Below are positions 1 through 7,811 of a DNA stretch of 35,250 bases, piece by piece. The notes below the pieces were generated by a model, which worked only from the letters and a program-made list of their open reading frames with translations, did no database searches and was not told the origin of the DNA. Source of the DNA: Terrimicrobiaceae bacterium. GTDB lineage: Bacteria; Verrucomicrobiota; Verrucomicrobiia; Chthoniobacterales; JAATET01. The position numbers and the translations under genes were made by a program. Every line of letters starts with the position of its first letter. The stretch's first letter is position 1. The DNA lies in the NCBI GenBank assembly GCA_028713285.1, contig JAQTOP010000032.1, positions 1-35,250 on the forward strand, written 5' to 3'.

Positions 1-2
1 TG

Positions 3-806
3 CTGGATCGGGCGCTCGCCGACGCGGAGCGCGGGCTGGGCGGGCGGGGCATCGTGCTCGATGGGGACGCCGCGGCGCATCTCGCGACGATCAGCGATGG
101 CGATGCGCGCAAATGCCTCAACGCGCTCGAACTCGCGGCGCTCACCACGCCGGCGGATGCGGGCGGCGCGATTCGCATCACGCTTGCAGTGGCCGAGGAG
201 AGCATCCAGCGCAAGGCGGTGGTATATGACGGCGACGGCGACGCGCACTACGACACGATCAGCGCGTTCATCAAGAGCATGCGGGGGAGCGATCCCGACG
301 CGGCGATCTACTGGCTGGCGAAGATGATCTACGCCGGCGAGGATCCGCGATTCATCGCGCGGCGCGTGGTGATTTGCGCAAGCGAGGATGTGGGTCTTGC
401 GGACTCGAACGCCCTTGTGGTGGCGACGGCCGCGGCCCAGGCGGTTGAGCTCGTCGGCCTGCCCGAGGCGCAGCTCAATCTCGCACACGCCGTCCTCTAC
501 ATCGCCACGGCGCCGAAGAGCAATCGCGCAACGCTGGCCATCGGCGCGGCGAATCGCGACGTGGGCGAGGGGCGCACGCTGGCCGTGCCCGCGCATCTGC
601 GCGACGCCCATTACAAGGGCGCGAAGCAGCTCGGCCATGGGGCGGATTACAAATACAGCCACGACTTCGAGGGCGGCTACGTGCCGCAGTCCTACCTGCC
701 CGAGGGCCGCAGGTATTACGAGCCGACCGAAAACGGGATGGAGAAACGGATCAAGGAGCGGCTGGACCATTGGCGCGCGCTGTTCGACGCGGAGCAGGGG
801 CGCTGA
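3..806 (+). CDS. rarA: Replication-associated recombination protein A (RarA/MgsA), C-terminal part
   Basis: The reading frame is open from the window edge, so the AAA+ Walker motifs lie outside. The 267 visible residues are the lid and C-terminal tetramerisation domain of the RarA/MgsA/WRNIP1 family. They include the sensor-2 stretch ISDGDARKCLNALE, the SDPDAAIYWLAKM and GEDPRFIARR segments, ASEDVGLAD, and the ending YKYSHDFEGGYVPQSYLPE. The family acts at stalled replication forks with SSB and RecA. An internal GTG at 54 is in frame but the conserved sequence extends before it, so the gene really begins upstream of the window. The 48-base gap to the next gene shows no clear terminator. Confidence 0.93.
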   Translation: MDRALADAERGLGGRGIVLDGDAAAHLATISDGDARKCLNALELAALTTPADAGGAIRITLAVAEESIQRKAVVYDGDGDAHYDTISAFIKSMRGSDPDAAIYWLAKMIYAGEDPRFIARRVVICASEDVGLADSNALVVATAAAQAVELVGLPEAQLNLAHAVLYIATAPKSNRATLAIGAANRDVGEGRTLAVPAHLRDAHYKGAKQLGHGADYKYSHDFEGGYVPQSYLPEGRRYYEPTENGMEKRIKERLDHWRALFDAEQGR

Positions 807-854
807 GGATTTCCGCTCGCGATTTCGGGACGCGGCGTGTTAGCTTCCCAAAGT

Positions 855-1271
855 ATGAGCGACCCGCTGCCGCCGTCCCTGCCGCCCGCGCCGCCGCCGG
901 CCCCTTCCGGTTCGTTAAATGAAAGTCAGTGGGCTATCGCGATCCATCTGAGCGCGTTGATCGGCTTCTTCGTTCCCGGGCTCTTGAACGTCATCGGTCC
1001 GCTGGTGATCTGGCTCTTCAAACGGCCAGAGAGCGCGCACCTCGATGCGGTGGGCAAGCGTGTGCTGAACTTCCAGATCTCGTATGCGATTTACTTTCAC
1101 ATGCTCTGGCTCGCCGCCGTCGTGCTCACCTACATTCTCATCGGTATCCTTCTTTACCCGGTCATCGGCCTCCTCGCCCTGGCGTGGCTGGCCCTGACGA
1201 TTCTCGGCGCGATCAAGGAGAGCAACGACGAGGCATACCGCTTTCCCCTGGTGATCGAGTTCTTGAAGTAA
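855..1271 (+). CDS. DUF4870 family small membrane protein
   Basis: A 138-residue protein with a proline-rich N-terminus (residues 3-24) followed by a Tic20/DUF4870-type membrane domain. The typical features are NESQWAIAIHLSALIGF, the kink GPLVIWLFKRPESAHLDAVGKRVLNFQISY, and two or three hydrophobic segments in the second half. The role of DUF4870 proteins is unknown. An upstream in-frame GTG at 837 would add six residues. The ATG at 855 is preferred because the family starts with a short variable tail, although no Shine-Dalgarno sequence is visible for either. It lies between rarA and the tmRNA gene on the same strand. Confidence 0.85.
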   Translation: MSDPLPPSLPPAPPPAPSGSLNESQWAIAIHLSALIGFFVPGLLNVIGPLVIWLFKRPESAHLDAVGKRVLNFQISYAIYFHMLWLAAVVLTYILIGILLYPVIGLLALAWLALTILGAIKESNDEAYRFPLVIEFLK

Positions 1272-1338
1272 CTCGCGCTCGCGCCACAAAAGGGGTTGCG
1301 CGCCACCGTCATCGCGCAGATAGTTGCGGGGCTACTGG

Positions 1339-1692
1339 GGGGGCGTATTGGTTTCGACTGATCGTTCGGTGCCAGGCCCGCATGCCGAGGATGATTCGTT
1401 GGCCTCGTTAATAATCGGATCAAACAAAATAAACGCAGATTACGAAGATCTAGCTCTCGCGGCCTAAGCGCCGTGACGTGTCCGGCCCGATGCCTGCTGA
1501 GGCTGGATGCGCATGCAGCAGGCTGGCTGGGAGGCGGGGCGACCGCGCCGCCCGGTGAATTCGACCACGTGGACGCTAGGTGAGGAGTGGCGTGACGGCC
1601 CGCAGCCCTTCTCCGAAATCAAGGACCGCCTAAGCATGTAGAAGGTCGCGCATAGCGCGTTCAGGACAGGGGTTCGAGTCCCCTCGCCTCCA
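1339..1692 (+). ncRNA. ssrA: Transfer-messenger RNA (tmRNA)
   Basis: A 354-base tmRNA gene in the normal, non-permuted order. The acceptor stem pairs GGGGGCG (1339-1345) with CGCCTCC (1685-1691). The third pair is G-U, the alanyl-tRNA synthetase identity element, and the discriminator is A1692. The 5' D-loop-like stretch TTGGTTTCGACTG follows. The tag reading frame is 1435-1467, GCA to TAA, encoding ADYEDLALAA, a typical hydrophobic -ALAA proteolysis tag. The 3' part has the conserved TAAGCATGTAGA and a T-arm with stem AGGGG/CCCCT around loop TTCGAGT (1668-1684). CCA is not encoded and six T follow directly. With SmpB the RNA rescues stalled ribosomes and tags the nascent chain. Pseudoknots were not fully drawn. 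Confidence 0.95.
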
Positions 1693-1857
1693 TTTTTTGC
1701 CCGTTTCCCGAAGGGGTGAAATTCCTGCAAGATTAGCTTGCAATCACGCGTTGCATTGCGGATTGCTACGTCAAGTTCAGTTCCCCAGCGGACCATCCCT
1801 CGGATGAGAAGCCCGGGAATGGAACTCAAAACCAAGCAACCTCATTCATCGTTTCTC

Positions 1858-2208
1858 ATGGGCAACCGGCTTTACGTCGCCAATCTGTCGTATCAAACCT
1901 CCGATTCCGAATTGGAGGAAATCTTTCAACAATGCGGCACCGTCTCATCGGTGCAGATCGTGATGGATCGTGACACCAACCGCTCGCGCGGTTTTGGGTT
2001 CATCACCATGGGCTCCGATGCCGAGGCTCAGGCCGCCATCGAGCAGCTCAATGGCAAGGATCTCGGAGGCCGCGAACTGCGAGTCAGCGAGGCGCGTCCG
2101 CGCGAGGATCGTCCTCCGCAGAAGCGTTCCTTCGGCGGTGGCGGCGGCGATCGTGGAGATCGCGGCGGCAAAGGCTTCGACCGCGGAGATCGCCAGAAGC
2201 GCTACTAG
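1858..2208 (+). CDS. Glycine-rich RNA-binding protein with one RRM domain
   Basis: A 116-residue protein with one complete RRM (residues about 4-80) and a short Gly/Arg/Asp-rich tail (about 93-116). RNP2 is LYVANL (5-10) and RNP1 is RGFGFITM (44-51), with the aromatic residues needed for RNA stacking. Such single-RRM proteins in cyanobacteria and Verrucomicrobiota bind RNA as chaperones, often in cold response; the target is not known. The ATG at 1858 sits just before the fold begins. An ATG at 1819 would add 13 residues, and neither has a clear ribosome site. A strong terminator hairpin follows the gene, and the tmRNA gene lies 165 bases upstream. Confidence 0.9.
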   Translation: MGNRLYVANLSYQTSDSELEEIFQQCGTVSSVQIVMDRDTNRSRGFGFITMGSDAEAQAAIEQLNGKDLGGRELRVSEARPREDRPPQKRSFGGGGGDRGDRGGKGFDRGDRQKRY

Positions 2209-2228
2209 CGCAATTTGCAAATTACTTG

Positions 2229-2269
2229 ATCGCGGCGCCCCCCAATCGGAGGGCGTCGCGATTGTTTTT
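2229..2269 (+). terminator. Rho-independent terminator after the RRM gene
   Basis: A 15-base-pair hairpin, with stem arms 2229-2243 and 2248-2262 around a four-base loop. It has one G-U pair and one C-A mismatch and is followed by TGTTTTT. It ends the plus-strand RRM transcript before the convergent membrane-protein gene. No T-run follows it on the minus strand, so it looks one-directional. Confidence 0.85.
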
Positions 2270-2297
2270 GGCGGTGAGGCGGTAATTGTCCGCCAGG

Positions 2298-2849
2298 TTA
2301 CCAAAGAGCGGCCGCGCAGATCACCAGGATGACTCCATACAGGATGCCTGCAATTGCGGCCTGCCGGTAGCGGGTCGTCGTGCCCAGCAGCCAGGCGATG
2401 AGATCACGCAGAATGTAGGGCATGCCCACGAGAAAGAGGCCGGCGAATATCCAGGCGTAGGCGAGGACGACGAGCACGAGGCGCGAAACCTCGGGTCGGA
2501 GAAAGGCGGCGTCGAGCAGGCAGTCCGCCGCCAGCAGGGCGAGGATGCCGAGCGCGCGCACGGCGAGGAATTCATCCACGAATTTCCAGGTAAGCGCCGC
2601 GCCGATGGGCACCGCCAGCAGCATCGGGCCGCGCAGCCGGGCGAACTCGCCGAGATCCATCGTCACGACGAGCCAGAAAGCCCAGATCGTACCGGTCAGG
2701 AGGAGTGCGGTGCCCAGCGTTTGAGACCGCGGGAACGCGCGCAGGAAAGGCATCACCACGCCCGGCGCGGCAATTGCAAATGCGTGGAAAAGAATGAGCA
2801 GCGCGCCGACGGCGAGGCCCATGAATTGGAGCGGGAAGGGATAGATCAT
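2298..2849 (-). CDS. Six-helix membrane protein, family not recognised
   Basis: A 183-residue, very hydrophobic protein with about six predicted transmembrane segments, roughly at residues 10-30, 46-63, 73-90, 95-112, 118-137 and 163-181. A conserved-looking charged loop DLGEFARLRGP lies between helices 2 and 3. No enzyme motif or transporter signature could be recognised. It lies 86 bases downstream of the RNase III gene on the same strand, so it may be co-transcribed. The ATG at 2849 is chosen because it opens the first hydrophobic segment. A GTG 12 bases upstream is possible. The frame stays open far upstream, but that part is antisense-type shadow of rnc. Confidence 0.75.
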   Translation of the reverse strand: MIYPFPLQFMGLAVGALLILFHAFAIAAPGVVMPFLRAFPRSQTLGTALLLTGTIWAFWLVVTMDLGEFARLRGPMLLAVPIGAALTWKFVDEFLAVRALGILALLAADCLLDAAFLRPEVSRLVLVVLAYAWIFAGLFLVGMPYILRDLIAWLLGTTTRYRQAAIAGILYGVILVICAAALW

Positions 2850-2935
2850 GAAGGATGGCACGGCATTCCGCCGGTGTCGGATGCGCATCGTGCCACGATC
2901 CCGCGGCAATTCAATGCTTTGACGCTCTCCAATTG

Positions 2936-3712
2936 CTACCTGGCGGTGGGAGCGCGCGGTCTTTTCGTCGCGGTTCGCGCCACCCATTTGCGATTCTCCA
3001 GGGCCTCGCCCGCCGCGGCCACCTCCGCTTGTTTCTTGCTGCGTCCGGACCCTCGCGCGAGTTCGATGCCTTCCCAGACGACGCGGCATTCGAAATTCTT
3101 TTGATGCTCCGGGCCGGATTGGGCCATGAGTTCGTAGAGCGGCGCGCTGGGTGCGATGGCCTGGAGGATTTCCTGCAGCTGTCCCTTGGGATTGATCTCC
3201 TCGGGTTCGCTCGCCATCTTCGCGAAATCCTCCTCGGTTTCGCGCAGGATGAAGTCGCGCGCGCAACCGTATCCGCCGTCGAGATACAGGGCTCCGACGA
3301 GCGACTCGAACGCGTCCGCGAGGGTCGATGCCCGCGTGCGCCCGCCGCTGGCGTCTTCGCCGCGCCCCATCATCAAATGTCCGCCCAGGCCGATGGCGGC
3401 GGCATGGTTCTTCAACCCGGCGCGGGAAACGACCCGCGTGCGCAGCTTGGTGAGGCATCCTTCGCTGGAATCGGGAAACATCGCGTAGAGATGCTCGGTC
3501 ACGACGAGCTGCAGCACCGCATCGCCCAGGAATTCCAGCCGCTGGTTGTCGAACGGGTAGTTTTTGCGCTCGAGCGAGATGCTCGAGTGGGTGAGGGCTT
3601 CGGCGAGCAGCAGCGAGTTGCGAAATTTATAGCGAATTCGCTCCTCGAGCGGATTCATCAGGGAGCGTGGAGTCGGGTGCTTGGGTAACATGGCGGCTCG
3701 GCGGTTGCTCAT
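2936..3712 (-). CDS. rnc: Ribonuclease III
   Basis: A 258-residue RNase III that cleaves double-stranded RNA during rRNA processing and mRNA decay. The catalytic endonuclease domain (about residues 20-165) contains the family signature NQRLEFLGDAVL (56-67), with metal ligands E60 and D64, and the second acidic cluster in LADAFESLVGALYLDGG (D133 and E136). A double-stranded-RNA-binding domain follows (about 175-243) with the helix GRSKKQAEVAAAGEAL. ATG codons at 3712, 3691 and 3658 are all in frame. The last, starting MNPLEERIRYKF, fits the usual family length best, but no Shine-Dalgarno site decides between them. The gene continues the minus-strand run into the membrane protein at 2298. Confidence 0.95.
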   Translation of the reverse strand: MSNRRAAMLPKHPTPRSLMNPLEERIRYKFRNSLLLAEALTHSSISLERKNYPFDNQRLEFLGDAVLQLVVTEHLYAMFPDSSEGCLTKLRTRVVSRAGLKNHAAAIGLGGHLMMGRGEDASGGRTRASTLADAFESLVGALYLDGGYGCARDFILRETEEDFAKMASEPEEINPKGQLQEILQAIAPSAPLYELMAQSGPEHQKNFECRVVWEGIELARGSGRSKKQAEVAAAGEALENRKWVARTATKRPRAPTAR

Positions 3713-3812
3713 CCGCGCGAGCGATCATGCAGATGGATGCCGAAGGTTCGACGCAGGTTGCCCCGCCGTATTCCGGGATGTCAATTGCCTTCGGGGTTCG
3801 AATCGCGCGCGA

Positions 3813-5333
3813 TCAGTGGTCGGGGAGGCGATAGAGCGTGAGGTGAGGCTGGAGGTATTGGAGCGTGCCTGCCGGGCAGTCGAAGAGCAGTTCGCCCTCC
3901 GAAAAGAGCCGCTCGTAAAACGCGCGCCGCCTGGTGTAGTCAGCGGCGCCGTCCGCCGTGGCGGTGTGGTCCGTCAGGAAAAAGCGCCCGTAGTCACCCT
4001 CGGCGACGGCGACGTAGCGCACTCCCTGCGCCCGCAGCGCGTCGATCGTGCCCTCATCGGCGGCGAACAACTTGCCGCGCAGTTTGTAGGGCACGCCAAG
4101 AGCCTGGAGGTTCACCCGCTTGTCCTGCACGATCACCGTGCCCTGGGGGACATGAGTGCCGAGATAGTCGGCCAGTGCGGCGCGGCCCTCGTGACTGAAT
4201 CCCTCGCAGTAGGCGGTGAATCGCGGCGCCTGCACATACAATGCGGCGACGATGAACGCGAGGCTGAAAAGGCCGGCCCACGTCGAACTCAGGATGGGCC
4301 GGCCATTCCAGCGCCAGCGCGGAAACGCGGCGGCGCCGAATGCCGCGAGCGTAAGCAATATCGCCGTCGCCGGGAGGAAGTAGCGGTGATGGGTCTTCGG
4401 CGAAAAAGAGAGCAGGATGGCGAACGCCAGCGGAAACGCCGCGAGCATCCACTCGCTCAAGGCGACCTCGCGGCGGCGCGCAAAAAAGACCACCGCATAC
4501 ATCCCGAGCAGCACCCAGATGGCCGGATTGGTCGCCTCGCGGAAGACGGCGCCATACACGCCATGCGGCACGGAGCGGGTGATGCCCTTGTGGCCCTCAA
4601 GGACGAACTCCATCTCACGCGTGAATCCAGCCGCAAAGGGCCTGGGATGCAGAAGAATCGGGAGATTCGCGGCAGCGAGAACGGCGATCAATCCCAGCAG
4701 GGCGAACGCGGAGGATTTCAGAAATCCGGGGGACCGCCGGTGGTGCCAGAGCATCCACACGGCAAACGGCGCAGCCACCACGCCGATGTATTTGCCAGAG
4801 ATCGCAAGGCCCAGCGCGGCGCCGAGCAGGAACGCCCGGCGCAAACATGGCACGCGATCGAAAAGAGTGAGCGCGAGAAAAAATCCGCTCAGTCCGAACA
4901 GCAGGGCGGGATCTTCCTTGAAGTAGTGCGCGAGCTCGAACAGCTCGTGGTTGGTCACCAGCAGCGCGCCGGCGGCGAATGCGGCCATCGGCCCGGCGAC
5001 GATCGAGGCGAGAAGGACGAGAAAATACACCGCGCCGCTTGTGAAGAGGGCGGAGACCCAACGGCCCGCGACGGTGACGGCTTCCGTTTCCTCGTTCGTT
5101 CCCGCGACGGTCATCAGGAGCCGCGTCGCCGCGATCATCAGCATGGGATGATGAAAATTATATTCGCCGGTGATGATCTGGCGCGCCTTCGACGGCTCGT
5201 CGGGATGGTAGGCGGAAGGAAACGTATTCGACTGCGTGCAAATCCCGAGCATGAGGAGCGCGAAGGCGGCGGCGAGGATGCGCGAACGCCAGGTCGTGTT
5301 GCCGGTCGATGGATAGGAAATGGAAAGCGCCAT
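3813..5333 (-). CDS. GT39-type membrane glycosyltransferase (ArnT/PMT-like), copy 1
   Basis: A 506-residue polytopic membrane protein of the dolichyl-phosphate-mannose protein mannosyltransferase/ArnT fold, which moves a sugar from a polyprenyl carrier to a periplasmic acceptor. After the first helix the conserved acidic loop is YHPDEPSKARQ (HPDE at 43-46), the position of the catalytic acid in GT-C enzymes. A second loop carries AHYFKEDPALLFG (135-147). About ten helices lead to a soluble C-terminal domain with QDKRVNLQALG and GTIDALRAQGVRYVAVAEGDYG. It shares these motifs with the protein at 6245-7810, so the two are paralogues. Donor and acceptor cannot be told from the sequence. It starts divergently from the secreted protein gene at 5464. 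Confidence 0.85.
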   Translation of the reverse strand: MALSISYPSTGNTTWRSRILAAAFALLMLGICTQSNTFPSAYHPDEPSKARQIITGEYNFHHPMLMIAATRLLMTVAGTNEETEAVTVAGRWVSALFTSGAVYFLVLLASIVAGPMAAFAAGALLVTNHELFELAHYFKEDPALLFGLSGFFLALTLFDRVPCLRRAFLLGAALGLAISGKYIGVVAAPFAVWMLWHHRRSPGFLKSSAFALLGLIAVLAAANLPILLHPRPFAAGFTREMEFVLEGHKGITRSVPHGVYGAVFREATNPAIWVLLGMYAVVFFARRREVALSEWMLAAFPLAFAILLSFSPKTHHRYFLPATAILLTLAAFGAAAFPRWRWNGRPILSSTWAGLFSLAFIVAALYVQAPRFTAYCEGFSHEGRAALADYLGTHVPQGTVIVQDKRVNLQALGVPYKLRGKLFAADEGTIDALRAQGVRYVAVAEGDYGRFFLTDHTATADGAADYTRRRAFYERLFSEGELLFDCPAGTLQYLQPHLTLYRLPDH

Positions 5334-5342
5334 GTCGTGCGG

Positions 5343-5362
5343 GGGAGTAATTACCTACTCCC
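5343..5362. promoter_or_regulatory. Perfect inverted repeat in the divergent gap
   Basis: GGGAGTA and TACTCCC pair perfectly around the six-base spacer ATTACC. The site sits 10 bases upstream of the minus-strand GT39-type gene and about 100 bases upstream of the plus-strand pectate-lyase-like gene. No T-run follows on either strand, so it is not a terminator. An operator for a dimeric regulator or a 5' leader hairpin is possible. Confidence 0.4.
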
Positions 5363-5463
5363 GTCAGCAAATACGCTCAAAAAAAGTGGCTTGCCCGGCC
5401 GGCGGTCCGACGGCGAGGATTTGCCCTCGCACCGGCGGGCGACTCCTCCGCAACGAGCCACCC

Positions 5464-6234
5464 ATGAAATTTACGAGTTCCATTCATCTCGCAGCGCGTT
5501 TTGCGGGACTGGCCGGATGTCTGGCCCTCACGATGACGAGCGCATTCGCCGATGGGGAAAGCGCCGAGGCCCTCGGCCAAATGTTGAAGAAGAAGCCGGC
5601 AAAGATTCGGAAGATCAACGCCATCCAGTATTTTCCGCAGGATGGACGGCGCGTGACGTTCGGAATGGACGGGTTGCTGTGGAAGGGGCCGGGAGACTGC
5701 AAGAGCCAGAGGGAGGCAATGTCTGCCATCATGGAGCTCGATGGAAAGGGCGTGACGGTGCGCCGGGCTTACATCCTCGAAGCGCCCGATGGGGTGCACG
5801 TGAAAAATAGCGATTGCGTGATCGAGAACCTCGTGTTTCCCGACGTATGCGAGGATGCGATCACGGCCGACAACGCCGACCGGCTCGTGATCCGGAATTG
5901 CGTGTTTCGCGGCGCGGATGACAAGGCGATCCAGTTGAATCGCGGACGCGACATCCTGATCGAGAATTGTTACTTCGAAAGCTGCGCGAAGCCGGTGCGC
6001 GTGAAGGCGGGCGTGACCGTCACGGTGCGCAACTGCGTGGCGAAGGACTCGTCGGTTTTCGTGCTGGCCGATGGCGACGGAGCGGTCGCGACCGTGGAGA
6101 ATAACCGCGTCGAGAAGAGCAGGCATTTCGTGGGCGCCAAGAAAGGGGCGACGATCCGTCTGGGAGAGAACCAGACTTCGCAAATCAAGCTTGGCAACGA
6201 GATCGTGAGCGGCGGCAGGATCGTCGGGCCGTAG
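5464..6234 (+). CDS. Secreted right-handed beta-helix protein, pectate lyase family 3-like
   Basis: A 256-residue protein with a Sec signal peptide (about residues 1-27, basic start, hydrophobic core, cleavage near SAFADG). The mature part is a repeating beta-helix. The stretch VIENLVFPDVCEDAITAD and then FRGADDKAIQLN match the core of polysaccharide lyase family 3, where acidic residues bind calcium and the lysine of the DK pair lies at the active site. A later RVKAGVTVTVRNC rung completes the helix. Length agrees with PL3 enzymes (about 200-250 residues). It may cleave pectate or another uronate polymer, but only the fold is well supported. It stands alone on the plus strand, with its 3' end 10 bases from the convergent copy-2 GT39-type gene. 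Confidence 0.8.
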   Translation: MKFTSSIHLAARFAGLAGCLALTMTSAFADGESAEALGQMLKKKPAKIRKINAIQYFPQDGRRVTFGMDGLLWKGPGDCKSQREAMSAIMELDGKGVTVRRAYILEAPDGVHVKNSDCVIENLVFPDVCEDAITADNADRLVIRNCVFRGADDKAIQLNRGRDILIENCYFESCAKPVRVKAGVTVTVRNCVAKDSSVFVLADGDGAVATVENNRVEKSRHFVGAKKGATIRLGENQTSQIKLGNEIVSGGRIVGP

Positions 6235-6244
6235 CCGCGGCCGG

Positions 6245-7810
6245 TCACGGAGCGGGGCGCACGTCGAAAAGGATGAGCCCCTGGCGGACATACGCGGTCT
6301 TGCCGGCGCGCGCCTCCCAGAGCCGTTTTCCCTGCTTGAACAACTGCCGGTAAAAAGCGACGCGCTGGGCGGTGGCCGGGGAGTCCCAGCCCGTCGTATG
6401 CTCGCCGGCGGAAAAATAGATGCCCCAGTCGCTCTCCGCGACGGCGATGTGCGTGACGCCTCGGGAGCGCAATGCGTCCAGCGTGCCAAGGTCGGCGACC
6501 GGTCCCAGCTTCGATGGAGACAGAATTTTCTGGGCGAAACGAAGATTTTGAACGTTCTCGTCGGGCCGGCTTTCGTTGGGAAGCTTCACCTGCTTGTCCT
6601 GCGCGATGACGGCGGAGGCGGGCAGGCGCTCGATGATGAAGCGAGCGAGCTCCCGCCGCGTGTCGGTCCGGAAATCCGCCTGCAATTCCGCCAGCGCGGG
6701 AAGGTTGGCAGAGATCATCCAGACGCCGCCCGCGATGACGACGACCCATTCCGCGCACCGGCGAGGAGCCGGCGCGGGGATGCGGGACGCCACGAGGGCG
6801 GCCGTGCGTCCGAGGCCGACGGCCGCAAGCGCGGCGAGCATCGCGGCGAGTGGATCAAAATAACGCAACGCCACCTTTCCCGAGAAGCTGGTCGCGATCC
6901 AGTATACGCCCGGCATCAACACAATCGCGATCTCGACGGACCGCGGACGGCGGCGCTGAAAGGCCGGTGAAAGCAGGCCCAGCACGGCAAACACGAGAAT
7001 GACAACCGGCGTTTCGCGCAGCATCGCCCGCCAGAGATAGCTGTTGGGGATGCGCTCGGAGACGCCCGTGGGCTGCTCCTGGACCTTTTGAATCTCCGAG
7101 CCGAGGCCGGTGACGAAGTCCGCCAGGCCGAAAAGGATTTGATAATTGATCGCCGCCATCGCCAGGGCAAAAACGCCGAAGGCCGTGCCAACGGAGCGGC
7201 GCGCGCTCCATGTCACTTCGCCCGGTGCGCGCGAGATTTTCCGATGCAGGAAAAGCAATCCAACGGGCAGGAGGAGGATTCCGACGTATTTCGCGGAGGC
7301 CGCGAGCGCCAGCGCCAGGCCGAGAGCGCAAATGCTCGTCCGATTCGGACGGCGATCCAGCGTGACTATCGCGGCCGTGCAGGCGGCGAAGCCGAAAATG
7401 AAGACGGCATCCTCCTTGAAATGATGCGCCGCTTCCGTCACGAGCGGCGTGGAAGCAATCAGCAGGCCGGCGGCGAGACCGGCGGCCGGGCCCGCGAGCC
7501 AGACGACGGCGATCGCGAGCAGCGCGGCGGCTGCTGCGGCGAAGATTGCCGATACCCATCGACCGACCACGACGACCTCCTGCGGGCTGCGACGCGCGCC
7601 AGTGAGATTTGCGGCGACGGAGACCGTGTTCAGCAGGAGTTGCGGGTGATTGAAGTTTCGAGTGGCCTTGCGCACCTGCCGCACTTTGCCGGGTTCATCG
7701 GGGTGATAGTAAAAGGGATACGTGTTGTCCCGTGTGAAAAGGCTCAGCGCGACCGCGAACGTCACAAGAACGACGAGCCACGTGATTGCCGGGTGGGACG
7801 ACGCCTGCAT
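6245..7810 (-). CDS. GT39-type membrane glycosyltransferase (ArnT/PMT-like), copy 2
   Basis: A 521-residue polytopic protein with the same plan as the one at 3813-5333. The first periplasmic loop is YYHPDEPGKVRQV (HPDE at 36-39), followed by NFNHPQLLLN, VVGRWVSAIF and AHHFKEDAVFIFG (128-140). It then has eight to ten further helices and a C-terminal domain with QDKQVKLPNE and GTLDALRSRGVTHIAVAESDWG. The role is transfer of a lipid-linked sugar outside the cytoplasmic membrane; substrates are unknown. The ATG at 7810 begins one base after the TAG of the upstream gene, which implies translational coupling. A longer in-frame start at 7867 would overlap that gene. Confidence 0.85.
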   Translation of the reverse strand: MQASSHPAITWLVVLVTFAVALSLFTRDNTYPFYYHPDEPGKVRQVRKATRNFNHPQLLLNTVSVAANLTGARRSPQEVVVVGRWVSAIFAAAAAALLAIAVVWLAGPAAGLAAGLLIASTPLVTEAAHHFKEDAVFIFGFAACTAAIVTLDRRPNRTSICALGLALALAASAKYVGILLLPVGLLFLHRKISRAPGEVTWSARRSVGTAFGVFALAMAAINYQILFGLADFVTGLGSEIQKVQEQPTGVSERIPNSYLWRAMLRETPVVILVFAVLGLLSPAFQRRRPRSVEIAIVLMPGVYWIATSFSGKVALRYFDPLAAMLAALAAVGLGRTAALVASRIPAPAPRRCAEWVVVIAGGVWMISANLPALAELQADFRTDTRRELARFIIERLPASAVIAQDKQVKLPNESRPDENVQNLRFAQKILSPSKLGPVADLGTLDALRSRGVTHIAVAESDWGIYFSAGEHTTGWDSPATAQRVAFYRQLFKQGKRLWEARAGKTAYVRQGLILFDVRPAP

Positions 7811-7811
7811 G

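Noticed and set aside
1668-1692. Possible isolated tRNA 3' end or attachment site
   Set aside because: The T-arm pairs with a 5' acceptor strand 340 bases upstream and a tag frame lies between, so it is the 3' end of a tmRNA.
1464-1835. Minus-strand open frame with GGEGTRTPV
   Set aside because: It is antisense to the tmRNA gene; the peptide is the known artefact of translating the T-arm and acceptor end.
3681-5810. 709-residue plus-strand open frame
   Set aside because: Antisense to the GT39-type gene; composition is Arg/Gly/Glu-rich shadow coding, typical of high-GC DNA.
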